Assembly: GCA_041736705.1 (NCBI GenBank)
Contig: JBGSTC010000017.1
Coordinates: 1 to 64,000, forward strand
DNA length: 64,000 nucleotides
DNA from: GWE2-51-13 sp041736705
Lineage (GTDB): Bacteria; Bacillota_I; Bacilli_A; Erysipelotrichales; Erysipelotrichaceae
Direction of reading: 5' to 3'
Below are positions 43,344-52,132 of this stretch, piece by piece (the stretch's first letter is position 1; each line of letters starts with the position of its first letter). Made by a program: the position numbers and the translations under genes. Below the pieces are notes generated by a model, which saw nothing but the letters and a program-made list of their open reading frames with translations, did not search any database and was not told the origin of the DNA.

Positions 43344-44090
43344 TTACGCTTTCAGAGCGTCGATGATGGCTTTGAACGAGTCGACTTTCAAGGATGCGCC
43401 TCCGATGAGGGCTCCGTCGATGTCGGCTTCCGCCATGTATTCACGGATGTTTTCGGGTTTGACCGATCCGCCGTATTGGATGCGTACTTTATCGGCGACT
43501 TCGGGTCCGAAATTCTTCTTCACTTCATCACGGACGATCGCGCAGGTATCCTGTGCGATTTCCTTGGTGGCGTTCTTGCCGGTTCCGATCGCCCAAACCG
43601 GTTCGTAGGCGATGACCAGATTGGCGACATCGTCGCCGGCCAAGCCGTTCAGAGCGGCCGCGGTCTGTGTGCGAACGACGGATTCCGTCTCGCCGGCTTC
43701 GAATTGAGCCAACGTTTCGCCGACGCAGATGATCGGCGTGATCTGGTTCGCGACCAGTTTCAAGGCTTTCTTATTCACGGTGGCATCCGTTTCGCCGAAG
43801 TAGGTGCGACGTTCGGAGTGCCCGATGATGCACCACTTGACGCCGACTTCCTTCAACATCCCGACGCTGACTTCGCCGGTGAAGGCGCCGCTGTCTTCGA
43901 AATGGACGTTCTGTGCGGCGATCAAGAGATGATTCGCATGCGCGACGGATTTCTCCAAGGTAAGAAACGGTACGCCGACGCCGAAGTCGGCATCATGATG
44001 CAATAAAGGTTCGATTGCATCGACGAAAGCGACAGCTTCGGCGATGGTCTTGTTCATTTTCCAATTCCCAACGATGATCGGTTTACGCAT
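43344..44090 (-). CDS. tpiA: Triosephosphate isomerase
   Basis: TIM-barrel enzyme of 248 residues that interconverts dihydroxyacetone phosphate and glyceraldehyde 3-phosphate. Motifs: VGNWKMNKT at the N-terminus with the catalytic Lys, CIIGHSERRTYF with the catalytic His, and VIAYEPVWAIGTGK with the catalytic Glu, then IQYGGSVKPENI for phosphate binding. Its start overlaps the pgk stop by one base (TAATG). Dihydroxyacetone phosphate from the four-carbon acid pathway upstream in the window would enter glycolysis here. Confidence 0.97.
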   Translation of the reverse strand: MRKPIIVGNWKMNKTIAEAVAFVDAIEPLLHHDADFGVGVPFLTLEKSVAHANHLLIAAQNVHFEDSGAFTGEVSVGMLKEVGVKWCIIGHSERRTYFGETDATVNKKALKLVANQITPIICVGETLAQFEAGETESVVRTQTAAALNGLAGDDVANLVIAYEPVWAIGTGKNATKEIAQDTCAIVRDEVKKNFGPEVADKVRIQYGGSVKPENIREYMAEADIDGALIGGASLKVDSFKAIIDALKA

Positions 44091-45289
44091 TATTTCTTCT
44101 CCTGGATGATGGTGATACCCGGCAATTCCTTGCCTTCCATGAATTCCAGGGAAGCGCCGCCTCCGGTGGAAATGTGGCTGAATTTATCTTTGAATCCGAG
44201 TTGGATCGCTGCGGCCGCGGAATCCCCGCCGCCGATGACGGTCATCGCACCCGGCAGTTCGGAAATCGCTTTGCAGACTTCCAAGGTACCGGCGGCGAAC
44301 GGCTTCATTTCGAAGACGCCCATCGGTCCGTTCCAAACGACGGTTCTCGCTCCCAATAATTCATTCTTGAAGAGTTCGATCGATTTCGGACCGATATCCA
44401 AGCCCATGTAATCGGCCGGGATGTGGTCGTTGTCGACGACTTTCGTATCCGCATCTTCAGCGAACGCACTGGCTACGATGTGGTCGACCGGAAGAACCAG
44501 TTTCCCTTTTCCGCGTTCCAGGAATTCTTTCGCCAAATCTAAACGATCGGCTTCCAGCAACGATTTTCCGATTTCCTTGCCTTCCGCTTTCAAGAAGGTA
44601 TACGCCATCCCGCCGCCGATCAACACCTTGTCGGCGATGTTCAGCAGGTTTTCGATGACCGCGATCTTGTCGGAAACTTTCGCCCCGCCCAATATCGCAA
44701 CAAACGGACGAGCCGGTTCATAGACGGCTTTGCCCAGCATATCGACTTCTTTTTCTACCAGGAAACCCAAGGCCGAGGGTAGGACTTCCGCGATCCCGAC
44801 CGTCGAGGAATGGGCGCGATGAACGGATCCGAAAGCATCCGTCACAAACAAATCGCCCAATGAAGCCCAGTATTTACTGAGTTCGGGGTCGTTCTTGCTT
44901 TCGCCTTTTTCATATCGCGTGTTCTGAACCAACAGGATTTCCCCGTCGTTCAACGCAGCGACGGCGGCTTCGAGCACCGCTCCGCGAGTTTCGGCACAGA
45001 ACGAAACCTTGGTGCTGACTTTTTCAGCCAACTTCGCCGCGACCGGCGCCATGTTGTTCTTGGCCTTATCCGCCGCAGTGACTTCGGGGTCCTTATGATC
45101 CACCTTGCCTAAATGCGACATCAAAATGATGCGTGCCCCCTGTTCAACCAAATAGTTGATGGTCGGCAGCGCCTGTACGATACGATTATCGTCTTTGATT
45201 TTGCCTTCTTTGATCGGAACGTTAAAATCGACACGAACGATGACGCGTTTTCCTCGTACATCGAGGTCGCGCACTGTCTGTTTTGCCAT
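44090..45289 (-). CDS. pgk: Phosphoglycerate kinase
   Basis: ATP-forming glycolytic kinase of 399 residues. Marks: VRVDFNVPIKEGKIKDDNRI near residue 18, MSHLGKVDHKDPE, AHSSTVGIAEVLPSALGFL, the hinge region AILGGAKVSDKI, and the nucleotide loop VIGGGDSAAAA. The start at 45289 has GGAGG seven bases upstream; the longer frame to 45376 lacks one and reads through the promoter. It is the first gene of the pgk-tpiA-eno operon. Confidence 0.97.
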   Translation of the reverse strand: MAKQTVRDLDVRGKRVIVRVDFNVPIKEGKIKDDNRIVQALPTINYLVEQGARIILMSHLGKVDHKDPEVTAADKAKNNMAPVAAKLAEKVSTKVSFCAETRGAVLEAAVAALNDGEILLVQNTRYEKGESKNDPELSKYWASLGDLFVTDAFGSVHRAHSSTVGIAEVLPSALGFLVEKEVDMLGKAVYEPARPFVAILGGAKVSDKIAVIENLLNIADKVLIGGGMAYTFLKAEGKEIGKSLLEADRLDLAKEFLERGKGKLVLPVDHIVASAFAEDADTKVVDNDHIPADYMGLDIGPKSIELFKNELLGARTVVWNGPMGVFEMKPFAAGTLEVCKAISELPGAMTVIGGGDSAAAAIQLGFKDKFSHISTGGGASLEFMEGKELPGITIIQEKK

Positions 45290-45316
45290 ATCTACATCCT
45301 CCTTGTAGTCACTCAG

Positions 45317-45345
45317 ATTATAGCATTTCCACCACCTTGAAACAA
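45317..45345 (-). promoter_or_regulatory. Promoter of pgk-tpiA-eno
   Basis: Minus-strand TTGTTT (45340-45345) and perfect TATAAT (45317-45322) are 17 bases apart, with TG one base before the -10 (extended type). Confidence 0.75.
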
Positions 45346-45378
45346 TGTTTTTATGCTTGTATGTTAGTGGATTCACAT

Positions 45379-45394
45379 ATTAAGCGCTTTCATT
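45379..45394 (-). promoter_or_regulatory. Possible cre-like site upstream of pgk
   Basis: ATGAAAGCGCTTAAT matches the CcpA cre consensus WTGNAARCGNWWWCA at 13 of 15 positions. It lies upstream of the -35, a place where CcpA can activate. Confidence 0.4.
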
Positions 45395-45500
45395 TTCAAC
45401 CTTTTTCGAGTCGCTTTGCAATCTTGGGAATTTGACCGAAATCTTCATAAAAGCGTTCATTTGAAAGGGTGGAAAGCCTGATTCTTTCCGGATTTACCAA

Positions 45501-45522
45501 CAAAAAAGCGTCTTGCGACGCT
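45501..45522 (-). terminator. Terminator of glgC-glgD-glgA
   Basis: The stem AGCGTC/GACGCT with a TTGC loop is followed on the minus strand by TTTTTTG, just after the glgA stop. Confidence 0.85.
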
Positions 45523-45526
45523 TCGT

Positions 45527-46963
45527 CTACTTCGATTTCTTCTCGATCAACCGCGCATATTCCTTCGCCGACTTACTCCAGGAAACATCTTTCTTCATCG
45601 CCTGTTTCACCAGTTTCTTCCAGTTCTCGGGATTGCGGTAATAGGTATCCAAGGCGTATTTGAGGATGTGCTTGAAGTCTTCACGGTTGAAGTTGGTGAA
45701 GGTAAAGCCGGTACCTTTGGTTGTGAATTCGTTGTAGGGTTCGACCGTATCCTTCAATCCGCCGGTTTCACGAACCAGGGGAAGGGTTCCGTAATGCATG
45801 GCGATCAACTGCGAAATCCCGCACGGCTCGAACGCCGACGGCATCAGCAACATGTCGGCCCCCGCATAGATGCGATGGGCGAGTTCTTCGTGGTAGCCGC
45901 AATAGAAGACGGCACGGCGGGGATAACGGTATTCAATCTGGCGCAGTTCATTCTCGGTCCAATTGTCGCCGGTACCCAGGATGATCAGTTGCATGTCCCA
46001 TCCCATGATTTCGTGCATGGTCTCCATTAGAATCTGGATCCCTTTCTGCGGCGTCAAGCGGCTGACCATCGCCACCAGCATCACACCGGGGTCTTGGCGT
46101 AGTCCGAGTTCGGCTTGGATGGCGGCTTTGTTGGCGGCTTTCCCTTTTTCAACCGTGCGGGTGTCGAAGGATTTCGCCAAGGCCGTGTCGACCGTCGGGT
46201 TCCATGACTTCACATCGATTCCGTTGACGATGCCATATAGATCCTTCTTGCGCATGCGCAGGACGTCTTCCATGTGCTCGCCGAAATCCGAAGTCAGGAT
46301 TTCATGGGCATAGGTTTCGGAAACGGTCGTGACCGCATCCGCATACAGGATGCCGGCTTTCATGAAGGAAACCATGCCTTCATGGAAACGGAGCGTCCCG
46401 TCGAAATACATCTGGTTGGAAACGCCGACGCAACTTTCCAGTAGTCCATAGGGGAAATTCCCTTGGAAAGCCAGGTTGTGGATCGTATAGAGGGTCAAAG
46501 GTTGGGGAATGCGATGGAGATAGACGGTTTTGCATAAGAGCGGTAGGAAGCCGGTATGCCAGTCGTGGCATTGCAGGACATCCGCCGAAATATGCTTTTC
46601 CTCGATGGCACGCAGGATCGCATGTTGGAAGAAGGCGAAGCGTTCGCCGTCGTCCGGATAGCCATAGTATCCTTCGCGTTCGAAATAACCCGCGTGTTCA
46701 ACCAAATAGTAGGTGACATCGCCCACGGGACGGGAATACAAGGTCGCCACGGTGTTCAGACTTCCGACGACGACCGGATAGGTTGCGATCTTGGTCAGGG
46801 TGTGGTGTTGGGTGCGTGCGGTTTTCAGATACAAAGGAATGATGACCGAGACGTCGAAACCGATCGCACTCAGTTCTTGAGGCAAACTGCCGACCACATC
46901 CGCCAAACCGCCGGTTTTGACGAAGGGTAAACCCTCCGATGCGGCGAACAGGATCTTTTTCAT
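45527..46963 (-). CDS. glgA: Glycogen synthase
   Basis: GT5 enzyme of 478 residues that adds glucose from ADP-glucose to glycogen. The ADP-glucose motif KTGGLADVVGSLP is at about 17-29, CHDWHTGFLPLL near 133, and the C-terminal donor site PSAFEPCGISQLIAMHYGTLP with the retaining catalytic Glu. GAGG precedes the ATG. It is last in glgC-glgD-glgA, 7 bases after glgD. No glgB branching enzyme or glgP phosphorylase gene is in the window. Confidence 0.96.
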   Translation of the reverse strand: MKKILFAASEGLPFVKTGGLADVVGSLPQELSAIGFDVSVIIPLYLKTARTQHHTLTKIATYPVVVGSLNTVATLYSRPVGDVTYYLVEHAGYFEREGYYGYPDDGERFAFFQHAILRAIEEKHISADVLQCHDWHTGFLPLLCKTVYLHRIPQPLTLYTIHNLAFQGNFPYGLLESCVGVSNQMYFDGTLRFHEGMVSFMKAGILYADAVTTVSETYAHEILTSDFGEHMEDVLRMRKKDLYGIVNGIDVKSWNPTVDTALAKSFDTRTVEKGKAANKAAIQAELGLRQDPGVMLVAMVSRLTPQKGIQILMETMHEIMGWDMQLIILGTGDNWTENELRQIEYRYPRRAVFYCGYHEELAHRIYAGADMLLMPSAFEPCGISQLIAMHYGTLPLVRETGGLKDTVEPYNEFTTKGTGFTFTNFNREDFKHILKYALDTYYRNPENWKKLVKQAMKKDVSWSKSAKEYARLIEKKSK

Positions 46964-46970
46964 ATCAACC

Positions 46971-48086
46971 TCACAGGGTGTCCCGACGTTTGACGTAGAT
47001 CAAATCTTCGGGTGTTCCCAAGAGTTCCTTCACATGCATGATCTTGGCGTTCTTGTCGACGATGCAATACTTCAAGCGTGCGTTTTCACCGATGAAAGCG
47101 CCCGGCAGGACGATGCAGTTTTCAACGACCGCACCCGGTTTCACGACGACGCCGCGTCCAAGGACCGAATTCCGTACTTCGCCTTCGATGAAACATCCGT
47201 TGGCGATGGTCGAGAACTTCACATCCGCCAAAGGTGAATATTGGGTCGGACAAGAGTCGTTGGTGCGGGTATGGAACGGCCACTTGGGATCGAAGAGTTC
47301 GCTCGCCTTGTCCCTGCAGATCAGTTCCATGTTGGCCTTGAAGTATTGGTCAAGATTGTTGATGCAGGCGACATAGCCTTTGTGGTTGTATCCGACGATG
47401 TTCAACGTATTCAGATTGTCCCCGATGATGTCGGAGAGGGTATACATCGAACTGGTCTTCTGTGCCAATTTCACCAAGTCGATGAAGAGGTTTTTTCTCA
47501 TGATATACATACGTAATGAAACATGACGGTTTTTGAACTTCCCTTGGTTCTTTTCGAACTTGACGATCCGTTTGTCACGATCCAAGGTCAAGGTGTTGAT
47601 CCCGATGAAGGCTTCCTTCGCATTGTCGATGGTCTTGTAGGCGACGGTGATGTCGGCTCCCGATTCCAAATGCGCGGCCATGACGTCGTTGAAGTCGATC
47701 TTGGTGACCATGAAACTCGGGGCGATGACCACATACGGGTACTTCGCTTCTTCGATGAACTGCATGTTCTGCGTGAACGCCGTGATGTCGTGGTTGTAGA
47801 TTTCGGAATGGATGGGTTCTTCCCCGCTTAGCAAATGCAATTTGCCGCGCTTTGAATTGATGTTGTACTGACGACCCGTCCCGAGATGTTCGAACACGGA
47901 ACGCGGTTTCGATTTGACATAGACTTGGACATGCTTGATGCCCGAATTGGTCATATTGGAAAGCGCGAAGTCGATCAGGCGGTAACGGCCGAGAAACGAC
48001 ACCGAAGGCATCGGACGATAGTCCTGCAGCCCTTCGACATATGCGGATGCGTCATCGTAGTTGATGATTCCTAATGCGTTGCACAT
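46971..48086 (-). CDS. glgD: GlgD, regulatory-type glucose-1-phosphate adenylyltransferase subunit
   Basis: Protein of 371 residues homologous to GlgC but lacking the GGRG nucleotide loop: the N-terminus reads MCNALGIINYDDASAYVEGL instead. The left-handed beta-helix repeats are kept at the C-terminus (VLGRGVVVKPGAVVENCIVL). In Firmicutes, GlgC and GlgD form a hetero-oligomer in which GlgD modulates activity and has little or none alone. It lies 15 bases after glgC with AGGAGG before its start. Confidence 0.94.
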   Translation of the reverse strand: MCNALGIINYDDASAYVEGLQDYRPMPSVSFLGRYRLIDFALSNMTNSGIKHVQVYVKSKPRSVFEHLGTGRQYNINSKRGKLHLLSGEEPIHSEIYNHDITAFTQNMQFIEEAKYPYVVIAPSFMVTKIDFNDVMAAHLESGADITVAYKTIDNAKEAFIGINTLTLDRDKRIVKFEKNQGKFKNRHVSLRMYIMRKNLFIDLVKLAQKTSSMYTLSDIIGDNLNTLNIVGYNHKGYVACINNLDQYFKANMELICRDKASELFDPKWPFHTRTNDSCPTQYSPLADVKFSTIANGCFIEGEVRNSVLGRGVVVKPGAVVENCIVLPGAFIGENARLKYCIVDKNAKIMHVKELLGTPEDLIYVKRRDTL

Positions 48087-48101
48087 GGTGTGGCCTCCTC
48101 C

Positions 48102-49232
48102 TTACGCGTGGACATTCCGGTGGATCAGTTCGATCTCACCGTCGCCAGGTTTCCCGACCTTGGCGTTTTCTTTAATCTCGACATCGTCTGCGACGATGAC
48201 CCGTTGAACCACCGCGCCTTTGCGCACGATCGCCCCCGGCATCAAGACGGAATCGATGACTTTCGCCCCTTCTTCAACCACGCAGCTGGTGAAGAGCACG
48301 GAGTTTTCCACATGCCCGTCCACGATGCAGCCTTGGTTGATGTAGGCGTTCTTCACGGTCGCATTGCGTCCGATATACTGCGAAGGCAAAGTGATGTCTT
48401 CGGTATAGATTTTCCACGAAGGATCGGAGAGATCCAACTCGCTGCTACGGTAGATCAAATCCATGTTGGCTTCCCAAAGGCTGTCGATGGTGCCGACATC
48501 TTTCCAATAGCCTTTGAAACGGTGCGTGAACAACCTCTTTCCGGAGTTCAATGCGCCGGGGATGATGTCCTTCCCGAAATCGTGGCTGGATTTCTCCGCT
48601 TTGACATCGTCGACAAGCATCTTCCTCAGTAGTTTCCAATTGAAGATGTAGACCCCCATGGATGCCAGGTTGCTCTTGGGTTGTTTCGGTTTTTCTTCGA
48701 ATTCGACGATCCGCCCGGTTTCATCCGCGTTCATGATCCCAAAGCGCGACGCCTCTTTCAACGGAACCTCAAGCACTGCGATCGTAACGTCCGCATTGTT
48801 CTTCTTGTGGTCGCTCAGCATCTTGTCGTAATCCATCTTGTAGATATGGTCGCCCGACAAGATCAAGACATATTCGGGGTCGTACTGGTCGAGGAAGTCG
48901 ATGTTCTGCGTGATCGCATCCGCCGTCCCGCGGTACAATCCGAAGCCTTCGCTCTTTTCACGCGGAGGCAAAACGAAGATTCCTGAATCTTTCGCATCCA
49001 AACCCCAGCGTTGGTCTTGCGTGACATACGAATTTAAAAGCACCGATTCGTATTGGGTTAACACCCCGACGATATTGATGTCTGAATTCGCGCAATTACT
49101 GAGCGGAAAGTCGATGATGCGATACTTCCCTCCGAAATAGACAGCGGGTTTCGCGACTTTGTTGGTAAGCTCCAGCAACCGTGATCCGCGCCCGCCGGCA
49201 AGGATCATGGCCACCATCGAATGTTGGCGCAT
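48102..49232 (-). CDS. glgC: Glucose-1-phosphate adenylyltransferase
   Basis: Catalytic ADP-glucose pyrophosphorylase of 376 residues. The nucleotidyl loop is AMILAGGRGSRLLELT at about 8-23, followed by KPAVYFGGKYRIIDFPLSNC, the Asp-containing VLILSGDHIYKMDY, the glucose-1-phosphate site VEFEEKPKQPKSN, and beta-helix repeats at the C-terminus. Length is typical. It is first in the glgCDA operon. The intergenic region to folT includes several AT-rich -10-like stretches, with no single clear promoter. Confidence 0.96.
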   Translation of the reverse strand: MRQHSMVAMILAGGRGSRLLELTNKVAKPAVYFGGKYRIIDFPLSNCANSDINIVGVLTQYESVLLNSYVTQDQRWGLDAKDSGIFVLPPREKSEGFGLYRGTADAITQNIDFLDQYDPEYVLILSGDHIYKMDYDKMLSDHKKNNADVTIAVLEVPLKEASRFGIMNADETGRIVEFEEKPKQPKSNLASMGVYIFNWKLLRKMLVDDVKAEKSSHDFGKDIIPGALNSGKRLFTHRFKGYWKDVGTIDSLWEANMDLIYRSSELDLSDPSWKIYTEDITLPSQYIGRNATVKNAYINQGCIVDGHVENSVLFTSCVVEEGAKVIDSVLMPGAIVRKGAVVQRVIVADDVEIKENAKVGKPGDGEIELIHRNVHA

Positions 49233-49353
49233 ATTATGTTTGTCCCCTTTTCATTATAGTTTTATTATACTCCATTTTCGTTTTTGAACGAAATCGAGTT
49301 TTGCACTTTCTTGCGATTTTACCTCAATATCGGCACTTATCCAACGGACGATA

Positions 49354-49378
49354 TAAAAAAAACGGAACTTAGTTCCGT
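49354..49378 (-). terminator. Terminator of the folT operon
   Basis: The stem ACGGAAC/GTTCCGT with a TAA loop overlaps the folT stop and is followed on the minus strand by eight T residues. Confidence 0.88.
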
Positions 49379-50220
49379 CTTCGTTCAATTAATCGTTCAA
49401 TCGTACTTACAATGAAATAGCCAAGCACGATATTGAGTTGGATCATCACCGTCCCTTTGACCAAACGGGGGGCGACGCTGAACCAAAACGGGATCCCGTA
49501 CATGGTTTGAAGCCAGAGCGGGGTTAAGAGAAGGTTGACGACGAATTCGACCAGCAGAACCGCGATGACCCAATCCGTCAATGCGAAACGGAAGTTCTTG
49601 GTTTTGAAGTAGTTCGTGATGAGGTTCAGCATGACGATCATGAAGGCGAAGAGGATCGTACTGAGGACGAAGATTCCGATCTTCGTCACCATGGTGATCT
49701 CCATGATCTCTTGACCGACCTTCACTTCGTCGATGTTGAAGGTGAACGCCATCGCAAGAAGATAGAACCCACCCAACAACACATGCGGCAGGTACTTGAA
49801 TTGTTTGATCTTCGTCTTCGGGATCAGCATCCATAATGCCGGCAACATCGCGACCAGGATCTTGTTGAGTGTGAACCCGAAGAACGGGAATCCGACCGGC
49901 ATGGTCAGAAGTTCAAGGACATCTTCCATCAATCCGGCGAGAAACGCCCAGGACGGTCCGAGAAACAACCCGATCATCATCAAAGGCAATTGGGAAAATC
50001 CGATCTTCAGGCTGGGATAGCCGAACATCGGGACCATCAGGGAGATGATCGAAAGGATGACGGAAAGCATGACCATCAACGCCGTGAAGGTGATGGAACG
50101 GATTTCAAGTTTCAGTGGGAAGAATTTGAACGTCAGAAATCCAAGGACCAGGATCGCGACGACCGCCAGCACTTGGACGACGACGGACAAACTCAGGATG
50201 GAATCGAAAAATTCGCTCAT
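49369..50220 (-). CDS. folT: ECF transporter S component, probably folate-specific
   Basis: Integral membrane protein of 283 residues, with about seven spans, resembling FolT-type S components of energy-coupling factor transporters. A central region reading LKIGFSQLPLMMIGLFLGPSW then FLAGLMEDVLELLTMP is typical of the folate family, as is FFGFTLNKILVAMLPAL. The specificity subunit binds the vitamin and docks on a shared EcfA1A2T module, which is encoded elsewhere. Its overlap with folC by 4 bases strongly supports folate. Confidence 0.87.
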   Translation of the reverse strand: MSEFFDSILSLSVVVQVLAVVAILVLGFLTFKFFPLKLEIRSITFTALMVMLSVILSIISLMVPMFGYPSLKIGFSQLPLMMIGLFLGPSWAFLAGLMEDVLELLTMPVGFPFFGFTLNKILVAMLPALWMLIPKTKIKQFKYLPHVLLGGFYLLAMAFTFNIDEVKVGQEIMEITMVTKIGIFVLSTILFAFMIVMLNLITNYFKTKNFRFALTDWVIAVLLVEFVVNLLLTPLWLQTMYGIPFWFSVAPRLVKGTVMIQLNIVLGYFIVSTIERLIERRRN

Positions 50221-51470
50221 GGGGATCGCCTTTCTAGAATTTCGTCAAGATAGTGGTTGCGGACATCGGAAATAAAATAGAGGGATCCGGTGATCAGAAG
50301 ACTTCCGGTGGAAACGCCGCGCAATCCTTCACGCAGGGCTTCCAGGGGATTCGGAATGACTTCGACCGGTAGACCGTCCGCAAGATCGACGGCTTTCGCA
50401 CCACGATAGTACTGGAATTCCGTCACTATGATTCTATCACAAACGCCGAGGAGTTTCTCCAACATTCCTTTGGCTTTCTTGTCTTTCAGCGCGGTAAACA
50501 CCACGACGACCGGTTGCGGGAGGGATCGGATGCTGGATAGAATCGCATCGACCCCGTGTTCGTTATGCGCACCGTCCAAGACGATCGTTGGGTTCGTATG
50601 GACGACTTCGAATCGTCCCTTCCATACCGCGTTTTCCAGTCCGTTCTTGATCGACTCATCGGATATATCCCAATCGAGATGATTACGCAGATACAACAGC
50701 GCGTCGATCGCCAGGGAGGCGTTGCTGATTTGATAGAGGGCGGGTCCTTTCAGATGGATGCGGTAACCGCGATAGTCGAAAGTGACCGAGGATTGATCAT
50801 GGGTGATCAGGGTGGCCTCCGTGGTCAGTAACAGTTCGCTCTGCTTTTCTTCGCAGACGCGACGGAAGACGTTCAAACACTCTTCCTTCTTCTCACCTGT
50901 GATCACAGGGACATGGTTCTTGATGATGCCGGCTTTTTCACCGGCGATCAATTCCAGCGTATCGCCGAGATAGTCCATATGGTCCATCCCGATGTTGGTG
51001 ATCAGGGCGAGTTGGGGGAGGATGAGGTTGGTGGCGTCCAACCGTCCGCCCAAGCCGACTTCATAGAGCGCGATGTCGACCGCTTCTTCTTTGAAGTATG
51101 TCGCCGCCAGCAACATGTCGATCTCAAACATCGTCAGCCCGTACTTCTCGATCACGGGATAAAAGCGGTTGCCATATTCCAGGAGTTTCTCATCGGTGAT
51201 GAAGATGTCGTTGATCCGGATCCGGTCGTTGTGGACTTCAAGGTGGGGCGATGTGAAACTCCCGACCCGGTATCCCGCTTCCTGGAGTACGCTTCTTAGG
51301 AAATTGGTCGTACTTCCCTTCCCGTTGGTCCCTGCGATATGAACGCATGGTACGGCGAACTGGGGTTGTCCGAGTTCGACCAACGCATCGTTGAGCCGAC
51401 TCAATCCGAATCTTCCCGACGACATCCTTCGGGTGGTATAGTCGATGAATTCGTGGATGGTTTCAAACAT
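50217..51470 (-). CDS. folC: Folylpolyglutamate synthase
   Basis: Mur-ligase family enzyme of 417 residues that adds glutamates to folates, trapping them in the cell. Walker A is HIAGTNGKGSTTNFL at about 44-58, then the SFTSPHLEVHNDRIRIND motif, the metal/ATP region TNIGMDHMDYLGDT, and LDGAHNEHG in the C-terminal domain. The start at 51470 overlaps the ung stop (TGATG) and has GGAGG 8 bases upstream; an ATG at 51485 is less likely. A dual dihydrofolate synthase activity cannot be excluded, but the folT neighbour points to salvage. Confidence 0.94.
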   Translation of the reverse strand: MFETIHEFIDYTTRRMSSGRFGLSRLNDALVELGQPQFAVPCVHIAGTNGKGSTTNFLRSVLQEAGYRVGSFTSPHLEVHNDRIRINDIFITDEKLLEYGNRFYPVIEKYGLTMFEIDMLLAATYFKEEAVDIALYEVGLGGRLDATNLILPQLALITNIGMDHMDYLGDTLELIAGEKAGIIKNHVPVITGEKKEECLNVFRRVCEEKQSELLLTTEATLITHDQSSVTFDYRGYRIHLKGPALYQISNASLAIDALLYLRNHLDWDISDESIKNGLENAVWKGRFEVVHTNPTIVLDGAHNEHGVDAILSSIRSLPQPVVVVFTALKDKKAKGMLEKLLGVCDRIIVTEFQYYRGAKAVDLADGLPVEVIPNPLEALREGLRGVSTGSLLITGSLYFISDVRNHYLDEILERRSP

Positions 51471-52132
51471 CAGTCGATCCTCCAATCAATCGGGGTTCTC
51501 TTGGATTGTATGAGGAATTCATTGGTCTTTGAGAACGGTTTGCTTCCGAAAAACCCGTTATACGCGGACAGGGGGGAGGGGTGGGGAGAGCGGAGAAGAT
51601 AATGCCTGGGATTGGTGATGACCTTCGCTTTCTCTTGCGCATTCTTGCCCCAGAGAATGAATATGATGGGATCGGGATGTTGATTACAGATCTCAAGGAT
51701 ATGGTCGGTGAATACTTCCCAGCCTTTGTCTTTGTGGGAAAGCGGCTTGCCTTCTTCGACCGTCAGCAAGGTGTTCAGCAACAATACCCCTTGTTTCGCC
51801 CAAGGGATCAGGCATCCGCTTTTCGGGATCGGCAGGTTCAGGTCGGAAGCGAGTTCTTTGAAGATGTTTTGAAGGCTGGGGGGGAAGGGTGTGCCGGGGA
51901 GGACCGAGAAGCAGCAACCATGGGCTTGGCGGGGTTGGTGATAGGGGTCTTGTCCGAGCAGGACGACTTTCAGGTCGGGAAGGTCGAAATAGCCGAAACA
52001 GGAAAAAACGCTCTCCCGCGCCGGGTAGATCGTTTTTTCAGCATATTCATGTTTTAAAAAAGCGGCCAGTTGTTGGAAATACGGTTGCTTGAATTCGTTT
52101 TTCAGGATCGTACCCCACTGGTATTCCATCAT
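51470..52132 (-). CDS. ung: Uracil-DNA glycosylase
   Basis: DNA repair enzyme of 220 residues that removes uracil. Family motifs: GQDPYHQPRQAHG at 60-72 with catalytic Asp62, the uracil-recognition GVLLLNTLLTV near 115-125, and the minor-groove loop HPSPLSAYNGFFG at 184-196. Length is normal. It overlaps the MFS gene by 4 bases and folC by 1 base, so it is embedded in a transporter-folate operon. The placement of a repair gene here likely reflects operon packing. Confidence 0.96.
   Translation of the reverse strand: MMEYQWGTILKNEFKQPYFQQLAAFLKHEYAEKTIYPARESVFSCFGYFDLPDLKVVLLGQDPYHQPRQAHGCCFSVLPGTPFPPSLQNIFKELASDLNLPIPKSGCLIPWAKQGVLLLNTLLTVEEGKPLSHKDKGWEVFTDHILEICNQHPDPIIFILWGKNAQEKAKVITNPRHYLLRSPHPSPLSAYNGFFGSKPFSKTNEFLIQSKRTPIDWRID

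Noticed and set aside
45290..45376. N-terminal extension of pgk
   Set aside because: It covers the promoter and the ribosome site; PGK proteins begin at the ATG at 45289.
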